Origin: Massilia sp. R2A-15
GTDB taxonomy: Bacteria > Pseudomonadota > Gammaproteobacteria > Burkholderiales > Burkholderiaceae_D
DNA: 64,000 nt
Direction of reading: 5' to 3'
Assembly: GCF_030704305.1 (NCBI RefSeq)
Contig: NZ_CP131935.1
Location: 4,960,001-5,024,000, forward strand
The position numbers and the translations under genes were made by a program. The number at the start of each line of letters is the position of its first letter. Positions within the stretch are counted from its first letter, which is position 1. The notes below the pieces were generated by a model. That model saw nothing but the letters and a program-made list of their open reading frames with translations. It searched no databases and had not been told where the DNA came from. Positions 1 to 9,773 of the stretch are shown here, piece after piece.

Positions 1-811
1 GCAGCGACAGCAGGCCGCCCCAGATGCCGCTGTCGGCGCGCTGCTCTAGCAGTACCTGGCTGCCGTGGACAATCACCAGCATCGCCGCGCGCTTCTCCGG
101 ATTGGTCTTTTTCGGTTTGCGCACCGGCAGTTCCGCCGTGCGGCCGCTCGCAAAGGCGACGCAGCGTTCGCGCAGCGGACAACGCTCGCACGAAGGACTT
201 GAGCGCGTGCACAGCGTTGCCCCCAGGTCCATCAAGCCTTGCGTGTAGCGCTCGATGCCGCTTTCGGGCAGCAGCGCGTCGGCGCGCCGCCACAGCGCGT
301 CTTCCACTGGCTTGATGCCCGGGTACTGGTCGATGCCGAACACGCGCGCGAACACACGCTTGACGTTGCCGTCGAGGATAGCCGCGCGCGTGCCGTTCGC
401 GAACGCGGTGATCGCCGCGGCGGTGGAGCGGCCGATGCCGGGCAGCTCGGCCAGCAGCGCCGGATCGGCCGGGAACTGTCCGCCATACTCGGCCACCACG
501 CGCTTGGCGCAGGCGTGCAGGTTGCGCGCCCGGGTGTAGTAGCCAAGTCCGCTCCACAGCGCCATCACGTCTTCCGATGGCGCCTCGGCCAGCGATTCCA
601 CCGTCGGAAAGCGTTCGAGGAAGCGCGCGTAGTAGCCGAGGACCGCGGCGACCTGGGTCTGCTGCAGCATGATTTCGGACAGCCAGATGCGGTAGGCGTC
701 CGTGGTGTTCTGCCACGGCAGCGCGTGGCGGCCGTGCTGGCGCTGCCAGTCGATGACGGCGGCGGAAAAAGTCGGATCGGCCAGCTCGTCGAATTCGGTC
801 AGGCGCTTCAC
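1..811 (-). CDS. mutY: A/G-specific adenine glycosylase MutY (3' end outside window)
   Basis: DNA glycosylase that removes adenine mispaired with 8-oxoguanine, in the cytoplasm. About 270 N-terminal residues are present and the C-terminal NUDIX-like domain is mostly lost at the window edge. Visible signatures are the catalytic SEIMLQQTQV segment, the helix-hairpin-helix LPGIGRSTAAAI, the ILDGNVKRV segment with the conserved Asp, and the 4Fe-4S ligands in C-x6-C-x2-C-x5-C spacing (CTRSSPSCERCPLRERC). The start is a GTG at 811 that overlaps the TGA of the upstream dynamin-like gene, which implies translational coupling. It lies in the same operon as mutM, so both enzymes of the 8-oxoguanine repair pathway are made together. 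Confidence 0.93.
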   Translation of the reverse strand, partial: MKRLTEFDELADPTFSAAVIDWQRQHGRHALPWQNTTDAYRIWLSEIMLQQTQVAAVLGYYARFLERFPTVESLAEAPSEDVMALWSGLGYYTRARNLHACAKRVVAEYGGQFPADPALLAELPGIGRSTAAAITAFANGTRAAILDGNVKRVFARVFGIDQYPGIKPVEDALWRRADALLPESGIERYTQGLMDLGATLCTRSSPSCERCPLRERCVAFASGRTAELPVRKPKKTNPEKRAAMLVIVHGSQVLLEQRADSGIWGGLLSL

Positions 812-2739
812 GCCGCCGCTTCCAGCGCTACGCGTTCCGATTGCAGCGCCTGCGTCACGCCGCCGGCCAGCTGCTGCAGCTGCGCCTTGACCCGTTCCAG
901 GTCGCCCTGGGTGGCCTCGAGCGCCTCGATCTTCTGTTCCAGGCTGTCGGTCGCTTCGTGGATGCGCTGGATCGAGGTGACGCGGTGCTTGAGCTGCTCC
1001 TTGTGCTTGCGGATCTCCGCTTCGAGCGGAGCCATGATCACCTTCAGCCACGCTTCGACATCGGCGTTCGCCGCCCTGAAGTTGCGCCGCACGCGCGAGG
1101 CGATCGAATCGAAGAAGCGTTCCATCAGCGCGCCGCGGCTGGTCATCAGCAGCGTCGTGGTGCCGAACTGCTTCTGGTAGACCGCCTCGATCGTGTCGAT
1201 CTCGAGCAGGTATTTTTCGAGCGAGAACAGCATCGGCAGCGACAGCGACAGCCCGTGCTCGGTGGTGAACTTGCGGTACATCGATTCCATCATCGCGCCG
1301 ATCTCGGCGATCTTGACGTCGGACTCGGCGAGATGGCCGCGCACCTGGTCGAAGAACACCTTGACCGGGCCGCGCATGCGCGTGGCGAAGCGGCTCGCCT
1401 GCATCCCTTCGCGCACGGTCTCGATCTCCGCCTGCACGGTGTCCATGCCCAGCGACGAATACAGCTCGGTGGACAGGCGCGCGAATACCGAACGGGTGCC
1501 GGCCAGCGTCATCAGGCTGGCGTCGAATTCCTTCTTCTCGACGTCGATGCGGCGCATCATGTGCGCCACCACGCTCTGGTTCTTGCCGCGCAGGCTTTTC
1601 AGTTCATGCAGCTGCTCGACGATGTCGCGGATGCGCGCGTTGAGCATCGCGTGCTGCGCGCCCACCAGCTGCGCCATGTCGTCCGACAGCTGCTTGCGGA
1701 TGATGTCCTTCTTGGCCGGAATGAGCTCGTTGAACAGCGCCGCCTCCAACTGCCCGAGACGGCTCTTCTCCAGCAGCGCCATGTCTTCGTTGATCTTGCC
1801 GACCAGCGCCTTCTGCGCCGACACCGGATACACCTGGCGCGGCTCGAGCGCGAGCAGCTGCGCCACGCTGGCCTGCTGGCGCTCGATCTCGGCGTCATTC
1901 TCCGCCTCGGTCTTGAGCTCGTCCCACATCGCGTCGATCTTGTTCAGCACTACGATGCGCCCGGCGCCTGGGCCGATGTGGTTGCGCCACACTTCGATGT
2001 CGCTCTTGGTCACGCCGGTTTCGGCGGCCAGGATGAACAGCACCGCGTGCGCGTTCGGGATCAGGTTCAGCGTCAGTTCGGGTTCGGTGCCGATTGCGTT
2101 CAGGCCCGGGGTGTCGAGGATCACCAGGCCCTGTTTCAGCAGCGGGTGAGGGAAGTTGATGATCGCGTGGCGCCACAGCGGAATGTCGACCATGCCGTCG
2201 GCGTCCACCGTGCCCGCGACATCCGGGTCGGTATCGTCGAACAGGCCGTAGCGCTGCGCTTCCTCGACCGGAACGCGCTTCGTCATGCCGACCTGCTTGA
2301 AGGTCTCGTGCATGGCGTCGCCGGCGTCGAGCGCGAGCGGGAACACGGTCCACGCCGAGGCGTCGTCGCGGTAGTCGCTGGTGGACTGGTGGCCGGCGCG
2401 CGTTTCGATCGGCAGCAGGCGCAGCGACGGCGGCCACGCCGGGTCGTACATCAACTCGGTCGGGCACATGGTGGTGCGGCCGGCGGCCGAGGGCAGGATG
2501 CGCTGACCGTAGTCGGCGAAGAAGATCGCGTTGATCAGCTCCGATTTCCCGCGCGAGAATTCAGCGACGAAGGCGATCGAGAGCTTGTCGTCGGCCAGCC
2601 GCCCAAGCGCGCGCGCGATGCGCTGCTCGGTGGCGGCGTCGGTCAGCTCGGCCGCGTTGACCCACATCTGGTAGCTCGCCAACGCGCCCGCCACGCCCTC
2701 GCGCCATTCGCTGTAATGTTGAAAATCGTGCACCATCAT
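808..2739 (-). CDS. dynamin-like GTPase family protein
   Basis: Protein of 643 residues with an N-terminal dynamin-type GTPase domain and a helical C-terminal half. The G1 loop is seen as AEFSRGKSELINAIFF (about residue 60), G3 as DTPGLNAIG (about residue 210) and G4 as VLNKIDAM. The C-terminal 300 residues are rich in Glu, Lys and Gln and probably form the stalk or coiled coil. Bacterial dynamin-like proteins remodel membranes or link replication with the envelope; the exact role here is not known. An AGGA ribosome binding site lies about 5 nt before ATG 2739. The gene starts about 33 nt after mutM and overlaps mutY, so it is part of the mutM-GTPase-mutY operon. Confidence 0.85.
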   Translation of the reverse strand: MMVHDFQHYSEWREGVAGALASYQMWVNAAELTDAATEQRIARALGRLADDKLSIAFVAEFSRGKSELINAIFFADYGQRILPSAAGRTTMCPTELMYDPAWPPSLRLLPIETRAGHQSTSDYRDDASAWTVFPLALDAGDAMHETFKQVGMTKRVPVEEAQRYGLFDDTDPDVAGTVDADGMVDIPLWRHAIINFPHPLLKQGLVILDTPGLNAIGTEPELTLNLIPNAHAVLFILAAETGVTKSDIEVWRNHIGPGAGRIVVLNKIDAMWDELKTEAENDAEIERQQASVAQLLALEPRQVYPVSAQKALVGKINEDMALLEKSRLGQLEAALFNELIPAKKDIIRKQLSDDMAQLVGAQHAMLNARIRDIVEQLHELKSLRGKNQSVVAHMMRRIDVEKKEFDASLMTLAGTRSVFARLSTELYSSLGMDTVQAEIETVREGMQASRFATRMRGPVKVFFDQVRGHLAESDVKIAEIGAMMESMYRKFTTEHGLSLSLPMLFSLEKYLLEIDTIEAVYQKQFGTTTLLMTSRGALMERFFDSIASRVRRNFRAANADVEAWLKVIMAPLEAEIRKHKEQLKHRVTSIQRIHEATDSLEQKIEALEATQGDLERVKAQLQQLAGGVTQALQSERVALEAAA

Positions 2740-2772
2740 GTTTTCCTGCCGGTTGTGTTGTTTTTTGAGCGC

Positions 2773-3606
2773 TTATTTCTGGCAATTTACGCAATAAAAC
2801 GTGGACCGCTGACCCTGCTTGATCTGGCGTATAGGGGAACCACAGTTGCGGCACGGCACTCCTGCACGATCATAGACGAAATATGTCTGTTGGAAATAGC
2901 CGGATTGTCCATTCACCGCAATAAAGTCGCGCAGCGTGCTGCCGCCCTGGACGATGGCTTCGGCCAGGATTTCCCGAATGGCAATGGCGAGCTTGTCGTA
3001 GCGGCCACGCGAGATGCGGCCGGCTCTGGTTTTCGGATGGATCCCGGCGCGAAACAGGCTCTCGCAGGCGTAGATGTTGCCCACGCCGACCACCACGTCG
3101 CCCGCCAGCAGGAACTGCTTGACCGGCGCGCTGCGGCCGCGGCTGGCGCGAAACAGTGTGGCGCCGTCGAAGCCCGGCTCGAGCGGCTCGACGCCGAGCC
3201 CGCGCAGCAGCAGGTGCTGGTCCAGTTCGCCGTCGTCATGCGGATGCCACAGCACGGCGCCGAAGCGGCGCGGATCGTGCAGCCGCAGCACGCGCTTGCC
3301 CTCGGGGCCGTTGACCACCAGGTCGAAATGGTCGTGCTTTTTCAGTTCGGTGTCAGGCGGCAGCACGCGCAGGTGGCCGGACATGCCCAGGTGGATGATC
3401 AGGGTGCCGTGCTCGAAGTGCAGCAGCAGGTACTTGCCGCGCCGCCCGGTCGACAGGATGCGGCGCCCGGCCAGCAGCTTTGGTAAGTCCGGCGGGAACG
3501 GCCAGCGCAGGCCTTCGCGGCGCAGCAGCACGGACTCGACCACGCGCCCTTCCAGGTGGGGCGCGACGCCGCGCCGGGTGACTTCGACTTCAGGCAATTC
3601 CGGCAT
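2773..3606 (-). CDS. mutM: formamidopyrimidine-DNA glycosylase MutM/Fpg
   Basis: Bifunctional glycosylase/AP lyase that excises 8-oxoguanine and formamidopyrimidines. At 277 residues it is close to the usual family length. It begins [14 protein letters not shown], where the exposed N-terminal proline after Met removal is the catalytic nucleophile and the following Glu is conserved. The C-terminus carries the four-cysteine zinc finger (CRNCGSPI...FYCVNC). It is the first gene of the minus-strand operon and is divergent from the TPR lipoprotein gene, with 88 bp of shared upstream DNA. Confidence 0.95.
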   Translation of the reverse strand: MPELPEVEVTRRGVAPHLEGRVVESVLLRREGLRWPFPPDLPKLLAGRRILSTGRRGKYLLLHFEHGTLIIHLGMSGHLRVLPPDTELKKHDHFDLVVNGPEGKRVLRLHDPRRFGAVLWHPHDDGELDQHLLLRGLGVEPLEPGFDGATLFRASRGRSAPVKQFLLAGDVVVGVGNIYACESLFRAGIHPKTRAGRISRGRYDKLAIAIREILAEAIVQGGSTLRDFIAVNGQSGYFQQTYFVYDRAGVPCRNCGSPIRQIKQGQRSTFYCVNCQK

Positions 3607-3694
3607 CTCAGCACCGCACGGTCAAAGCGGGCGCACACGCGGCGCCGGGGTTGGGCGTAGAATCTGGAATCATTCGTGTCATCTTGGAATTGCC

Positions 3695-5506
3695 TTGAAA
3701 AACGCTTTCGCCATTGTAACCCTCGCAGGGCTGCTGACCGCGTGCGCGGCGCCGTTGCGCCAGGCTGCGCCGGAGCCGGCCGCGCCCGCGCCCGCGCCGG
3801 CTGCCGCGTCGGCTACCGCGCCGGAGCCAGAGCCGGTTGCCGCCGTTGCGGAGCCGGAAGAGGCGCCCGCGCCGGCACAGCGCCTGCCGAACGTCGCCCT
3901 GAGCAAGGAGCTGCTGTACAAGCTGATGAAGGCCGAGCTCGAATTTCGCAAGGGGAACTGGCAGCCGGCGTACCTGAGCATGATGGTGGCGGCGCAGCAG
4001 ACGCGCGACCCGCGCCTGGCCCAGCGCGCCACCGAGATGGCGATGTCGGCGCGGCAGGGCGAACCGACGCTGGCGGCGATCCGCCTGTGGCGCGAACTGG
4101 CGCCGGAGTCGGAAGAGGCGTCCCAGTACCACCTCGCGTTTATCGTCATGTCCGACAACATCGCCGAGGCCGAGCCCATCCTGGCCGAACGGCTGAAGAC
4201 GGCGGCCGCGGGTGAGCGCGGCCTGGCCATGTTCCAGGCCCAGCAATTGCTGGCGCGCGCCAAGGACAAGGCCGGCGCCGCGGCCATGCTCGAGCGCCTG
4301 GTCGCGCCGTACGCGGCCACGCTGGAAGCGCACGTGGTGCTGGCCCAGGCCGCCTACGGACGCGGCGACAAGGAGGGCGCGGCCCGGGAGGCGGCCGCCG
4401 CGCTGGCGATCAAGCCCGACTCGGAAATCGCCGTGCTGATGCTCGCCCAGGTCAGCGGCGACGAAGCGGCCGCCGAAAAGGTGCTGGCGCAATTCCTGGC
4501 GGCCCACCCGGGGGCGCGCGAGGTGCGCTCGGCGCACGCGCGCACGCTGGTCAGCGGCAAGCAGTACGGCCCCGCGCGCGACGAATTCCTCGCGCTGCTC
4601 AAGGGCCAGCCGGACAACCTCGGCACGCTGTACGCGCTGGGCGTCATGTCGCTCCAGCTCAACGACAACAAGGGCGCGGAGGACTACTTCACCCGCTTCG
4701 CCCAAGCGCTCGCGGCCAAGCCGGACAGCGAAGCGGACGGCTCGAAAGTGTTCGTCATCCTGGCGCAGCTGGCCGAAGAGCGCGGCGACACGAAGGCGGC
4801 GCTGCAGTGGCTCGACAAGGTGGAGCAGGGCGAGGGCGGCGCCTGGTTCAACGCGCAGCTCAAGCGCGCCGCGCTGGTGGCAAAGCAGGGCGACGTGCCT
4901 GGCGCGCGCAAACTGGTCGCCGGCCTGGCGCCTACCCAGCCGGCCGAGCAGGCGCAGCTGGTACTGGCCGACGGCCAGATCCTGCGCGACGCCGGCCAGG
5001 TCGAAGCGGCCTACGCGGTGATGCGGGCGGGCGTGGAGAAGTACCCGACGAACCCCGACCTGCTCTACGACTTTGCCTTGCTCGCCGAGAAAACCGGCCG
5101 TCTCGACGTGATGGAAGCGAGCCTGCGCAAGGTGATGCGTGAAGTGCCCGACAACCACCACGCCTACAACGCCCTGGGCTACTCGCTGGCCGAGCGCAAC
5201 GTGCGCCTGCAGGAAGCGTACGAACTGATCGACAAGGCGCTCAAGCTGGCGCCGGGCGACCCGTTCATCATGGACAGCATGGGCTGGGTGCAGTACCGCC
5301 TCGGCAACCTGTCCGCGGCCGAAGCGCAGCTGCGCCAGGCCTACGCGCTGCGCAGCGATCCCGAGATCGCCGTGCACCTGGGCGAGGTGCTGTGGCAGAA
5401 GGGCGACAAGGCCGATGCGCAAAAACTGTGGCGCGAAGCGCGCTCCAAGGATCCGCAGAACGACACCCTCAAAAACACGCTCGCGCGCTTGCGCCTGAGC
5501 CTTTGA
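3695..5506 (+). CDS. tetratricopeptide-repeat outer-membrane lipoprotein (unknown role)
   Basis: Protein of 603 residues. It opens with a lipoprotein signal ([20 protein letters not shown], lipobox LTAC), followed by a Pro/Ala/Glu-rich linker of about 50 residues and then TPR-like helical pairs to the end, with clear repeats in the last third ([40 protein letters not shown]). No ATG fits the signal peptide; the TTG at 3695 gives the correct lipoprotein start, while longer frames upstream run antisense through mutM. The stop is 8 nt before lolB. A TPR lipoprotein in front of lolB-ispE is common in betaproteobacteria, which suggests a part in outer-membrane assembly, but this is inference. Confidence 0.85.
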   Translation: MKNAFAIVTLAGLLTACAAPLRQAAPEPAAPAPAPAAASATAPEPEPVAAVAEPEEAPAPAQRLPNVALSKELLYKLMKAELEFRKGNWQPAYLSMMVAAQQTRDPRLAQRATEMAMSARQGEPTLAAIRLWRELAPESEEASQYHLAFIVMSDNIAEAEPILAERLKTAAAGERGLAMFQAQQLLARAKDKAGAAAMLERLVAPYAATLEAHVVLAQAAYGRGDKEGAAREAAAALAIKPDSEIAVLMLAQVSGDEAAAEKVLAQFLAAHPGAREVRSAHARTLVSGKQYGPARDEFLALLKGQPDNLGTLYALGVMSLQLNDNKGAEDYFTRFAQALAAKPDSEADGSKVFVILAQLAEERGDTKAALQWLDKVEQGEGGAWFNAQLKRAALVAKQGDVPGARKLVAGLAPTQPAEQAQLVLADGQILRDAGQVEAAYAVMRAGVEKYPTNPDLLYDFALLAEKTGRLDVMEASLRKVMREVPDNHHAYNALGYSLAERNVRLQEAYELIDKALKLAPGDPFIMDSMGWVQYRLGNLSAAEAQLRQAYALRSDPEIAVHLGEVLWQKGDKADAQKLWREARSKDPQNDTLKNTLARLRLSL

Positions 5507-5514
5507 AAGACACG

Positions 5515-6096
5515 ATGCAAGCAAAAAAAATGATCGTCGCCGCCCTGAGCGCGGCGCTGCTGGCCGGCTGCGCCAGCGTTTCGCAGCAGCCAGTGGCGGA
5601 CTATCGCGACAGCTTCGACGCCGTCGGCCGCCTGTCGGTGAACTACCGCAAGGACGGCAATCCGGAGTCGCTGACCGGCAAATTCAACTGGTCGCAAACG
5701 CCGGGCCGGATCGACGTCAGCCTGTCCTCGCCGATGGCGACCATCGCCAAAATCAGCATCACGCCCGAGTCCGCGACCCTGGTGCAAGCCGACAAGGCGC
5801 CGCGCGTGGCGAAGGACATCGACACCCTGACCGCCCAGGAGCTCGGCTGGTCGCTGCCGGTGTCGGGCCTGAAAGACTGGCTGCAGGGCTACGCCACCGG
5901 CGCCGACGGCAAGCGCTTTGCCGCCTCGCCGGCCCGCAACACCGTGACCACCAACGACGGCTGGCGCCTGCGCTTCGTCTCGTGGCAGGACGAGAACGCG
6001 GCGCGGCCGGTGCCCAAGCGCATCGACGCCGAGCGCAACGCCAGCGCCACCGCCGACGAGCTGGCGATCCGCATCGTCATCGACCCGCAAGGCTGA
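5515..6096 (+). CDS. lolB: outer-membrane lipoprotein insertase LolB
   Basis: LolB accepts lipoproteins from the periplasmic carrier LolA and inserts them in the inner leaflet of the outer membrane. This 193-residue protein has a short signal with lipobox LAGC, then the LolB pattern beginning [12 protein letters not shown], the segment [19 protein letters not shown], and [16 protein letters not shown]. The ATG at 5515 places the lipobox cysteine about 19 residues in. It lies between the TPR lipoprotein and ispE with almost no spacing, so the three genes probably share a transcript. Confidence 0.92.
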   Translation: MQAKKMIVAALSAALLAGCASVSQQPVADYRDSFDAVGRLSVNYRKDGNPESLTGKFNWSQTPGRIDVSLSSPMATIAKISITPESATLVQADKAPRVAKDIDTLTAQELGWSLPVSGLKDWLQGYATGADGKRFAASPARNTVTTNDGWRLRFVSWQDENAARPVPKRIDAERNASATADELAIRIVIDPQG

Positions 6097-6098
6097 GC

Positions 6099-6992
6099 AT
6101 GACGGGACGTTCGCTGCACGATTGCCCGGCCCCGGCCAAGCTCAACCTGTTCCTGCACGTCACCGGCCGCCGCGCCGACGGCTACCACCTGCTGCAGACG
6201 GCGTTCCAGCTGGTCGACCACGGCGACACCCTGCACTTCGACCTGCGCGACGACGGCCAGATCCGGCGCGTCACCGACATGCCTGGCGTGCCGGAAGAGC
6301 ACGACCTGATCATCCGAGCGCTGCGCCTGCTGCAGGCCGAGTTCCTGCGCCGCCACGGCCGCCTGCCGCCCGGCGTGGACGTGGCGATCGACAAGCGCCT
6401 GCCGATGGGCGGCGGGCTGGGGGGCGGCTCGTCCGACGCCGCCACCGCGCTGATGGCGGTGAATCACCTGTGGCAAGCCGGCCTGGACCGCGACGAGCTG
6501 ATGGCGCTGGGCCTGCCGCTGGGCGCCGACATCCCGTTTTTCATCTTCGGCGAGAACGCCTTTGCCGAAGGCGTGGGCGAACGGTTGCAGCCGCTGGCCA
6601 CGCCGGACTGCTGGTACGTGGTGATCGAGCCCGGCGTCGCGGTCCCGACCGCGGCAATTTTTTGCGCCGGGGATTTGACAAGGGACAGCAAACCCGTCAG
6701 AATAACGGACTTTTCCAGACACCTCATGGTTGAAAACGATCAGAAGGGGTTCGGTAAAAACGACTTGCAGTCCGTAGCGACGCGCTTGTTCCCGCCGGTA
6801 GCAGAGGCGGTCGAATGGCTCGGAAACTACGGCGACGCCAGGATGACCGGTTCGGGAGCATGCGTGTTTTGCGCGTTTGCCGACGAAGCGCAAGCCGACG
6901 CGGTGCTGGCCGAGATGCCCCGGAAATGGCGTGCATGGAAAGCCAGGTCGCTGAAGCGCCATCCGATTCAAGCGCTGTTGCAAGTTGAGTGA
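6099..6992 (+). CDS. ispE: 4-diphosphocytidyl-2-C-methyl-D-erythritol kinase IspE
   Basis: GHMP kinase of the non-mevalonate isoprenoid pathway; it phosphorylates the 2-hydroxyl of CDP-methylerythritol. At 297 residues it has the usual length. It shows the N-terminal substrate loop [20 protein letters not shown], the glycine-rich ATP loop [18 protein letters not shown] and the C-terminal GHMP motif MTGSGACVF. The ATG lies 2 nt after the lolB stop. The gene is followed by tRNA-Gln and prs, the usual betaproteobacterial order. Confidence 0.95.
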   Translation: MTGRSLHDCPAPAKLNLFLHVTGRRADGYHLLQTAFQLVDHGDTLHFDLRDDGQIRRVTDMPGVPEEHDLIIRALRLLQAEFLRRHGRLPPGVDVAIDKRLPMGGGLGGGSSDAATALMAVNHLWQAGLDRDELMALGLPLGADIPFFIFGENAFAEGVGERLQPLATPDCWYVVIEPGVAVPTAAIFCAGDLTRDSKPVRITDFSRHLMVENDQKGFGKNDLQSVATRLFPPVAEAVEWLGNYGDARMTGSGACVFCAFADEAQADAVLAEMPRKWRAWKARSLKRHPIQALLQVE

Positions 6993-7007
6993 GTTATAGA
7001 ATAGAAT

Positions 7008-7037
7008 TTGGTTTGTCGTGATGTTTGACGCTACAAT
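7008..7037 (+). promoter_or_regulatory. possible sigma-70 promoter for tRNA-Gln
   Basis: TTGGTT at 7008-7013 and TACAAT at 7032-7037 are 18 bp apart and end about 30 bp before the mature tRNA. It is the best promoter-like match in the ispE-tRNA spacer, by inspection only. Confidence 0.4.
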
Positions 7038-7068
7038 GTCGGGCACAGCGACAAGCAGTAAGTTGCGT

Positions 7069-7145
7069 AGGGGAATCGCCAAGCTGGTTAAGGCACTGGA
7101 TTTTGATTCCAGCATACCAAGGTTCGAATCCTTGTTCCCCTGCCA
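7069..7145 (+). tRNA. tRNA-Gln (anticodon UUG)
   Basis: A complete cloverleaf can be folded by eye. The acceptor AGGGGAA pairs with TTCCCCT. The D stem is GCC/GGC, the anticodon stem CTGGA/TCCAG encloses loop TTTTGAT with anticodon TTG, the variable region is short, and the T stem CAAGG/CCTTG has loop TTCGAAT. The discriminator is G and the CCA end is encoded (7143-7145). It sits between ispE and prs, the standard position in this group. Confidence 0.97.
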
Positions 7146-7290
7146 TTAATTTTGTCGGACTGTCGATGCGAAGCGTGCGTCCAGCCGGCGGGATCGATGG
7201 ACTCGCCCTCCGCGAGTCATCCTTAGCATAGCGTCAGTCACTGGGCTGGCGTCTTTTCAAGAATTCAACGTTACTTCTCTTGGGACTCCC

Positions 7291-8241
7291 ATGGCTTATG
7301 AAAACCTGATGGTTTTTACCGGCAACGCTAATCCGGCGCTGGCAGAAGGAGTCGCAAAAAACCTTGGCATTCCGCTTGGCAAGGCAGTCGTCTCCAAGTT
7401 CTCCGATGGCGAAGTGATGGTCGAAATCAACGAAAACGTCCGCGGTAAAGACGTCTTCGTGCTGCAGTCGACCTGCGCCCCGACCAACGACAGCCTGATG
7501 GAAATCATCCTGATGGTCGACGCTCTCAAGCGCGCCTCGGCTGGCCGTATCACCGCCGCGATCCCTTACTTCGGTTACGCCCGCCAGGACCGCCGTCCGC
7601 GTTCGGCGCGTGTGGCGATTTCGGCCAAGGTCGTCGCCAACATGCTGGAAGAAGCCGGCGTCGAGCGCGTCCTGATCATGGACCTGCACGCCGACCAGAT
7701 CCAGGGCTTCTTCGATATTCCTGTAGACAACATCTACGCATCGCCGATCCTGCTGGGCGACCTGCAGAAGAAAAACTACGACGACCTGCTGGTGGTCTCG
7801 CCTGACGTCGGCGGCGTGGTGCGCGCCCGTGCGCTGGCCAAGCGCCTCGGCTGTGACTTGGCGATCATCGACAAGCGCCGCCCGAAGGCGAACGTGTCGG
7901 AAGTGATGAACATCATCGGTGAAGTCGAAGGCCGCAACTGCGTGATCATGGACGACATGGTCGACACCGCGGGTACGCTGACCAAGGCTGCCGAAGTGCT
8001 GAAAGAGCGCGGCGCCAAGAAAGTCGTGGCGTATTGCACCCACCCTGTGCTGTCCGGTCCTGCGATCGAGCGCATTTCCGCTTCGTCGCTGGACGAGCTG
8101 GTGGTGACCGACACGATCCCGCTGTCGCCTGCGGCTGCCGCCTGCGGCAAGATTCGCCAACTGACCTGCGCGCCATTGCTGGCCGAGACGTTCAAGCGCA
8201 TCATCAAGGGCGATTCGGTGATTTCGCTGTTCATCGACTAG
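7291..8241 (+). CDS. prs: ribose-phosphate pyrophosphokinase
   Basis: Makes PRPP from ribose 5-phosphate and ATP for nucleotide, histidine, tryptophan and NAD synthesis. The protein has 316 residues, the usual class I length. Visible motifs are the flexible-loop region [18 protein letters not shown], the ribose-phosphate region [17 protein letters not shown], and the PRPP-binding loop [13 protein letters not shown]. The start [15 protein letters not shown] is typical of the family. Confidence 0.97.
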   Translation: MAYENLMVFTGNANPALAEGVAKNLGIPLGKAVVSKFSDGEVMVEINENVRGKDVFVLQSTCAPTNDSLMEIILMVDALKRASAGRITAAIPYFGYARQDRRPRSARVAISAKVVANMLEEAGVERVLIMDLHADQIQGFFDIPVDNIYASPILLGDLQKKNYDDLLVVSPDVGGVVRARALAKRLGCDLAIIDKRRPKANVSEVMNIIGEVEGRNCVIMDDMVDTAGTLTKAAEVLKERGAKKVVAYCTHPVLSGPAIERISASSLDELVVTDTIPLSPAAAACGKIRQLTCAPLLAETFKRIIKGDSVISLFID

Positions 8242-8256
8242 GAAATACGATTAGGT

Positions 8257-8283
8257 GGGGTCTGGTCCTGCGGACCTGACCCC
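8257..8283. repeat. family-1 palindrome, copy 1
   Basis: 27-bp element: left arm GGGGTCTGGTCC, centre TGC, right arm GGACCTGACCCC. The arms are complementary over 12 bp with one mismatch. It lies 15 bp after the prs stop. This is the reference orientation (F) for the family. Confidence 0.9.
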
Positions 8284-8296
8284 ATTTGCTTTACGC

Positions 8297-8421
8297 GGCG
8301 CACCAGCAAATTGCTAGTGCGCCGTTGACGTTTTCTCGGGTTCCAGTTTTGGCGCCCGATCTCGGAGCCCCTGGTCGCGGGGGCTTCACAACGCGGCGCG
8401 ATCAAGCGCCGCACTTTTTGG
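8297..8421 (+). promoter_or_regulatory. structured leader of rplY (three consecutive hairpins)
   Basis: Three stem-loops can be drawn between the family-1 repeat and rplY. Stem GGCGCAC/GTGCGCC spans 8297-8323, with an inner AGCAA/TTGCT. Stem AGCCCC/GGGGCT lies near 8366-8385. Stem GCGGCGC/GCGCCGC spans 8393-8412. The last is followed at once by ACTTTTT and the GGAG ribosome binding site (8420-8423), so it resembles an attenuator or translation-control hairpin. The function is inferred from position only; the first hairpin could simply end the prs transcript. Confidence 0.4.
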
Positions 8422-8429
8422 AGTAACAC

Positions 8430-9035
8430 ATGAAAGTTATCGCATTCAATCGCACTTTGCAGGGGTCCGGAGCGAGCCGCCGCCTGCGTACTTCCGGCCA
8501 GACGCCTGGCATCATCTACGGTGGCGCTGAAGCCCCTGTGCTGATCGCCCTCGACGGCAACGCGCTGTACCACGCGCTGAAAAAAGAAGCCTTCCACGGT
8601 TCGATCCTGGACATGGAAATCGACGGCAAGACCCAGCAGGTTCTGCTGCGCGACTTCCAGATGCACGCATACAAGCAGATGGTTCTGCACGCTGACTTCC
8701 AGCGCGTCGACGCCAACGCCGCTGTGCACAAGAAAGTAGCACTGCACTTCATCAACGCTGACGTTTCGCCAGCAGTCAAGCTGCACGGCGCAACCGTGTC
8801 GCACGTCCTGGCCGAGCTGGAAATCTCCTGCCTGCCAGCAGACCTGCCTGAGTTCATCAACGTCGACCTGGCCAACATCGATGTCGGCCACTCGATCCAC
8901 GTTGCTGACCTGGCCATGCCAAAAGGCGTGACCGCTGTGACCCACGGCCAGAACCTGACCGTCGCTACCGCTGCTGTTCCAGCTGGCCACGTCGCCGCTG
9001 AAGCAACCGCTGCTGCTGCTGAAGAAAAGAAGTAA
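8430..9035 (+). CDS. rplY: 50S ribosomal protein L25/general stress protein Ctc
   Basis: 5S rRNA-binding protein of the large subunit. This is the long Ctc/TL5 form (201 residues). The N-terminal L25 domain ([20 protein letters not shown]...[10 protein letters not shown]) is followed by the beta-rich TL5 domain ([18 protein letters not shown]...[19 protein letters not shown]) and an Ala-rich tail. GGAG precedes the ATG by 6 nt. It sits between prs and pth, the usual place, with an intrinsic terminator 19 bp after the stop. Confidence 0.96.
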   Translation: MKVIAFNRTLQGSGASRRLRTSGQTPGIIYGGAEAPVLIALDGNALYHALKKEAFHGSILDMEIDGKTQQVLLRDFQMHAYKQMVLHADFQRVDANAAVHKKVALHFINADVSPAVKLHGATVSHVLAELEISCLPADLPEFINVDLANIDVGHSIHVADLAMPKGVTAVTHGQNLTVATAAVPAGHVAAEATAAAAEEKK

Positions 9036-9053
9036 TTCTTCTTCGCTGGCATT

Positions 9054-9089
9054 AAAAAGCCCGCCCGGCTCGCGCCCGGCGGGTTTTTT
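9054..9089 (+). terminator. intrinsic terminator after rplY
   Basis: GC-rich hairpin (CCCGCC...GGCGGG) preceded by five A and followed by TTTTTT, 19 bp downstream of the rplY stop. Confidence 0.85.
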
Positions 9090-9124
9090 CTTGGATAATC
9101 ACGTTTTCGCCTGAAATTACCATC

Positions 9125-9709
9125 ATGTCCATTCGCCTGATCGTCGGCCTCGGCAACCCTGGCCCCGAATACGAACAAACCCGCCACAACGCCGGCTTCT
9201 GGCTGGTCGACAACCTGGCCAATACCTTGCCCGGTTGCCGGCTGCAGCACGAGTCGCGCTTCAACGCCAAGGTCGCCAAGGCCAAAGTGGGCGGCGAAGA
9301 CCTGTGGCTGCTCGAGCCGCTGACCTACATGAACCGCTCCGGCCAGTCGGTCGGGCAACTGGCGCGCTTCTACAAGATCAGTCCGGATGAAGTCCTGGTC
9401 GTGCACGACGAGCTCGACCTTGCGCCGGGGATCGTCAAGATGAAGAAGGGCGGCTCGTCGGGCGGGCACAACGGTTTGAAAGACATCACCGCAGCGCTGG
9501 GCACGCAGGATTACTGGCGCCTGCGGATCGGCATCGGCCATCCGCGCAGCAGCAATTCGCAGCAGGCGGTGGCCGATTTCGTGCTGCACCGGCCGCGCAA
9601 GGAAGAGCAGAGCCTGATCGACGAATCGATCGACAAGGCGCTGCGCGTGCTGCCGCTGGTCTTTGACGGCAAGTTCGACGCCGCCACGATGCAACTCCAC
9701 ACCGCCTGA
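9125..9709 (+). CDS. pth: peptidyl-tRNA hydrolase
   Basis: Cleaves peptidyl-tRNA released by stalled ribosomes. At 194 residues it has the normal bacterial length. Motifs include [18 protein letters not shown] with the catalytic His, the YMNRSGQSV segment with the substrate-binding Asn, VVHDELDL with the conserved Asp, and [12 protein letters not shown]. It follows the rplY terminator, so it probably has its own promoter in the 35-bp spacer. Confidence 0.96.
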   Translation: MSIRLIVGLGNPGPEYEQTRHNAGFWLVDNLANTLPGCRLQHESRFNAKVAKAKVGGEDLWLLEPLTYMNRSGQSVGQLARFYKISPDEVLVVHDELDLAPGIVKMKKGGSSGGHNGLKDITAALGTQDYWRLRIGIGHPRSSNSQQAVADFVLHRPRKEEQSLIDESIDKALRVLPLVFDGKFDAATMQLHTA

Positions 9710-9717
9710 CGAAGTCC

Positions 9718-9744
9718 GGGGTCTGGTCCTGCGGACCTGACCCC
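9718..9744. repeat. family-1 palindrome, copy 2
   Basis: Identical in sequence and orientation to copy 1 (arms GGGGTCTGGTCC and GGACCTGACCCC, centre TGC). It lies 9 bp after the pth stop. Confidence 0.9.
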
Positions 9745-9773
9745 ATTTTCAGCGTTGCTGCGATAATTTGCCG

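Noticed and set aside
841..3486. Open frame of 881 codons on the plus strand opposite the dynamin-like gene and mutM
   Set aside because: The product is Arg/His/Gln-rich with no family pattern, and the opposite strand encodes two clear proteins. Long antisense frames are common in such GC-rich DNA.
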